A DNA stretch of 13,581 nt from Syntrophus sp034006265 (GTDB lineage Bacteria > Desulfobacterota > Syntrophia > Syntrophales > Syntrophaceae), in contig JAVETB010000072.1 in the NCBI GenBank assembly GCA_034006265.1, positions 1-13,581 on the forward strand, written 5' to 3'. Positions 13,553-13,581 of the stretch are shown here, in pieces; within the stretch, counting starts at the first letter, position 1, and every line of letters starts with the position of its first letter. The notes beneath the pieces are model-generated. The model worked only from the letters and a program-made list of their open reading frames with translations, did no database searches and was not told the origin of the DNA. A program made the translations under genes and the position numbers.

Positions 13553-13581
13553 TTGACGTTTTGTTCCATGTTGGGCTATCT
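13553..13581 (+). promoter_or_regulatory. Possible promoter cut by the window edge
   Basis: TTGACG (13553-13558), an 18-base spacer, then TATCT at 13577-13581 where the window ends. It resembles a sigma-70 promoter for a gene beyond the right edge, but the -10 is incomplete. Confidence 0.3.

Larger units (their letters stand above)
12925..13581. other. A+T-rich right end without a convincing gene
   Basis: The base composition shifts sharply to A+T after the PilZ stop. Contents seen: a 13-base palindrome ATTAAC-T-GTTAAT (12996-13008); TGTGCC (13055-13060)/GGCACA (13081-13086); a terminator-like structure (13135-13180); a - strand frame of 51 codons (13151-13306) without a ribosome-binding site; and a promoter-like -10 plus a 27-codon ORF with a good ribosome-binding site (13361-13468). 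A weak hairpin with a pyrimidine tail (13481-13499) and a possible promoter cut by the window edge (13553-13581) complete it. No tRNA, CRISPR or transposase is visible. Confidence 0.5.

Noticed and set aside
1..13581. CRISPR array, toxin-antitoxin, phage or retron-type system
   Set aside because: No regularly spaced repeats, no reverse transcriptase, integrase or nuclease modules, and no paired small genes with overlapping stops and starts were found.

Overview
The window looks like chromosomal DNA from a Desulfobacterota/deltaproteobacterial anaerobe, possibly of the Syntrophus/Smithella type. This is inferred from gene content and general protein character: a short cobalamin-dependent methionine synthase with a detached reactivation protein, a rubredoxin-less rubrerythrin-like protein, a DUF3047 protein, and HD-GYP and PilZ proteins. 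No rRNA or tRNA is present to settle the assignment. About 12.9 kb is densely coded with G+C-rich housekeeping and metabolic genes. The last ~650 bases are visibly A+T-rich and hold no convincing gene.

Layout: leuD (107-604), a divergent rtcA-like cyclase (656-1735) and a stand-alone MetH reactivation-domain protein (1751-2413) run on the + strand with short gaps and are probably one transcription unit. A ferritin-like/rubrerythrin-family gene (2459-2914) faces them from the - strand. A ~610-base non-coding stretch then leads into a short metH (3526-5961) lacking the activation domain, followed by pyrE (6027-6614), an exported DUF3047 protein (6713-7432) and truA (7559-8437), all on +. Next come two - strand genes, RNase D (9672-10541) and a DUF3391/HD-GYP protein (8527-9531). 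A divergent intergenic region separates them from a + strand class I/II aminotransferase (start chosen at 10772, end 12082). A YcgR-like PilZ protein (12238-12924) is the last clear gene.

How the genes fit together: the clearest functional link is the split methionine synthase. The 811-residue MetH has homocysteine-, folate- and B12-binding modules. The AdoMet-dependent reactivation module that E. coli MetH carries at its C terminus is encoded separately, about 1.1 kb upstream and in another transcription unit. HD-GYP (c-di-GMP breakdown) and PilZ (c-di-GMP binding) represent cyclic-di-GMP signalling but are not adjacent. The rest is amino acid (leuD, aminotransferase), pyrimidine (pyrE) and RNA (rtcA, truA, rnd) metabolism.

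I found no CRISPR array, prophage, transposase, toxin-antitoxin pair or obvious novel defence system. The items most worth a second look are the split MetH, the diverged RtcA, a perfect 12-bp-arm palindrome inside the DUF3047 signal-peptide region, an 11-bp perfect hairpin across a stop codon between convergent genes, the structured metH leader, and the A+T-rich right end with a promoter-like block and tiny ORFs. Four genes start at TTG or GTG, so start assignments there rest on ribosome-binding sites and family alignment.
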